Assembly: GCA_030323885.1 (NCBI GenBank)
Contig: CM059190.1
Coordinates: forward strand, 103,028,483-103,092,482
Length of the DNA stretch: 64,000 nucleotides
Origin: Branchipolynoe longqiensis
Lineage: Eukaryota > Annelida > Polychaeta > Phyllodocida > Polynoidae
Reading direction: 5' to 3'
The position numbers and the translations under genes were made by a program. Positions within the stretch are counted from its first letter, which is position 1; every line of letters starts with the position of its first letter. Of this stretch, positions 62,565-64,000 are shown one piece after another. The notes under the pieces were generated by a model. That model saw only the letters and a program-made list of their open reading frames with translations, ran no database searches and was not told the origin of the DNA.

Positions 62565-62760
62565 AATACAGCTCATTTTAAAACTGCATAATCCGATTAA
62601 ATTATAAACCTTTCGAAACCAAGATGCTTATTTAGATGGTTGTTGGGGTGTTACGTCCTGGCAACATTTAAGGCCATATCAGGACGGTATTTAGATTTGA
62701 ATCTACATATTCAACTTAGACACTGGTGCACTTGCTAACTGCATAGAATCGAGTACTAAG
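62565..62760 (-). mobile_element. MITE-4 fragment with SINE-A tail scrap
   Basis: AAACTGCATAATCCGATTAA and ACATATTCAACTTAGACACTGGTGCACTT are MITE-4 in reverse. Between them (62640-62690) is SINE-A tail TTGTTGGGGTGTTACGTCC. Confidence 0.65.
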
Positions 62761-62765
62761 TCACG

Positions 62766-63120
62766 TTAAAGTTGCATCGTCTGATTGTCTTGAATTTCTG
62801 TTATTTTCTGAGATAAACATTAGGTTAATCATTATAATCTACCTTACCTTAGTCTGAAGTAACTTTTATTTTAAATCGCTAACTTATGAGATATTTGAAG
62901 TACAAACATGCTCACTAAATTTGGCAAGCTTGCCCAAACTCTAACACCATAGGTTTTTGCAGTAACACGTTCTATTAAATTGCCACTTATATTTGACAAT
63001 AAATGTTTAATAAGTGCACCAGTATCTAAGTCGGATATATGTAGAATCGAATCTAGATGATTGTTTTGGTTTTGAAAATTTGATGTTTCCATCGGACTAT
63101 GCAGCTTTAATAATAGAACA
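62766..63120 (+). mobile_element. MITE-4, complete (355 bp)
   Basis: Starts TTAAAGTTGCATCGTCTGAT, ends CATCGGACTATGCAGCTTTAA. The interior has all family segments (TAATCTACCTTACCTTAGTC, GAAGTAACTTTTATTTTAAA, GCACCAGTATCTAAGTC). Confidence 0.88.
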
Positions 63121-63169
63121 TGTTACTACTGAACCCATTGGTGGCCACATTTTGACACGCACACCAACA

Positions 63170-63346
63170 TTAATTTAGCATGCTTTCCTTCACTCCAAAT
63201 ATCTCCAAATTTAGCCATTTAATATAAAAGTGGGGATAATTGTGGCATTTAAAATAAAAGTTAAAACAAAAATAATGTAGTTCATAGTGATCAACCTAAA
63301 ATCTCTAATAGAATCTCAAAACCATCGATCTGTGCAACTTTAAGTT
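63170..63346 (-). mobile_element. MITE-4 partial copy
   Basis: Ends CAAAACCATCGATCTGTGCAACTTTAA and has TTTAGCATGCTTTCCTTCAC and CAAATATCTCCAAATTTAGC. The other end is missing. It is near the complete copy in opposite orientation. Confidence 0.7.
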
Positions 63347-64000
63347 TAACACCCTCAACTTTAACCCCTCCCCCCCACCCCCACGTACAAAAAACTCGTC
63401 GTTCTGTTAGTAAGCCACCCATCTATCCCATAATGCCCCTGTTTGACAGTGTCAAACTCCCCTGTGTGTACATACGCTGACAGGGTGATGCACTAAACCT
63501 CTATTAGCGCCCCGCACGGTAGACTTAACCCAGCACCGCTTTGACCTTGCAATGACCTTACAACGACCTTCATCATGCCCCCTGACCTTGTGCATGACCC
63601 TGCCTGTGTGTAGCGTTCCTACCCTATCCACACACACCCCTCCATACTCCTCGCACCAATGCTAGATTTGCTGATTATTAGTTCCTTCCATAATAATAGC
63701 AAGAACATAACAGAAAGGAGACAAGTCAGATTCGTATGGATCGAGCCTATAACTCTGGCTGGCCCTTACACCTACCGTTAATTTTATTGAACTAAATTGT
63801 TGACGAAATGGGCCGTTAGTAGGGGGGTGAGGCGCCGCCTGGAGGAAATTAGGGGAATTAGGGGAGCTGCTTGGAAGCAGGCCTCCCGGTCTCCAGGCCG
63901 CACCCCAGCCTCCAGTAACCCAAGTAGAAAAGAGCATATCAAAAGGAGAGGTTACAGGAGCAGATGTAATAATAACAATAGACGACAGGAGAATTACATA
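63347..64000. other. Unassigned sequence to the window end
   Basis: A C-rich patch (63366-63382), ACCTTGCAATGACCTTACAA repeats (63542-63600) and mixed-composition DNA. No gene is recognised. Any feature continuing past 64000 cannot be judged. Confidence 0.35.

Noticed and set aside
1..64000. A multi-gene system such as a defence, biosynthetic or secretion cluster
   Set aside because: No set of protein-coding genes is present. All protein-like sequence found is decayed LINE or Gypsy pol.

Overview
This looks like a window of animal nuclear DNA, probably from a mollusc or another lophotrochozoan. It is intron-scale or intergenic sequence packed with transposable elements, and no host gene can be recognised. 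The support is an interstitial (CCCTAA)n block (TTAGGG-type telomere repeat), dense families of tRNA-headed SINEs with A and B boxes, short foldback DNA transposons with TWA or TA target duplications, Ty3/Gypsy and LINE debris, and very abundant minisatellites. The species is an inference; nothing here names it. Family names (SINE-A to SINE-E, MITE-1 to MITE-5, TIR-6 to TIR-8) are labels made for this report.

Layout. 0-12 kb: interleaved SINE copies, a TIR element nested in a SINE, three MITE-1 copies, a G-rich 60-bp minisatellite (5.7-6.7 kb), a dimeric SINE (7.5-8.0 kb), an LTR (8.0-8.6 kb) and the telomere-like block (11.95 kb). 12.3-17.2 kb: less repetitive islands with clustered CRE (TGACGTCA) palindromes and a duplicated CRE / E2F-like / GTCGTCTGC module, next to a 20-bp satellite (14.1-16.9 kb). 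17.2-24.8 kb: AT-rich hairpin, chimeric SINE, 21-bp satellite (19.25-21.8 kb), 134-bp satellite. 24.8-32.1 kb: CA-rich, G-rich, polypurine and 54-bp arrays. 32-41.3 kb: foldback elements, including one MITE nested inside another of its own family, a solo LTR interrupted by a MITE, and LINE 3-prime remnants. 41.9-45.4 kb: C-rich minisatellite and a 23-bp satellite. 46-58 kb: more SINEs, two TIR elements with subterminal repeats, 44-bp minisatellite, CT tract. 58.8-61.2 kb: a decayed Gypsy pol gene on the minus strand, split by a MITE with TAA duplication and bounded by an inverted pair of 150-bp LTRs. 61.2-64 kb: mostly unassigned sequence and MITE-4 copies.

No set of genes working together is visible. 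What can be read is a relative history of insertions (nesting orders with target duplications) and the growth of tandem arrays, one of them from inside a MITE. Long open frames occur, but those over about 120 codons lie in tandem repeats or low-complexity tracts and are explained by the repeat period or composition. The only protein-like sequence is transposon-derived.
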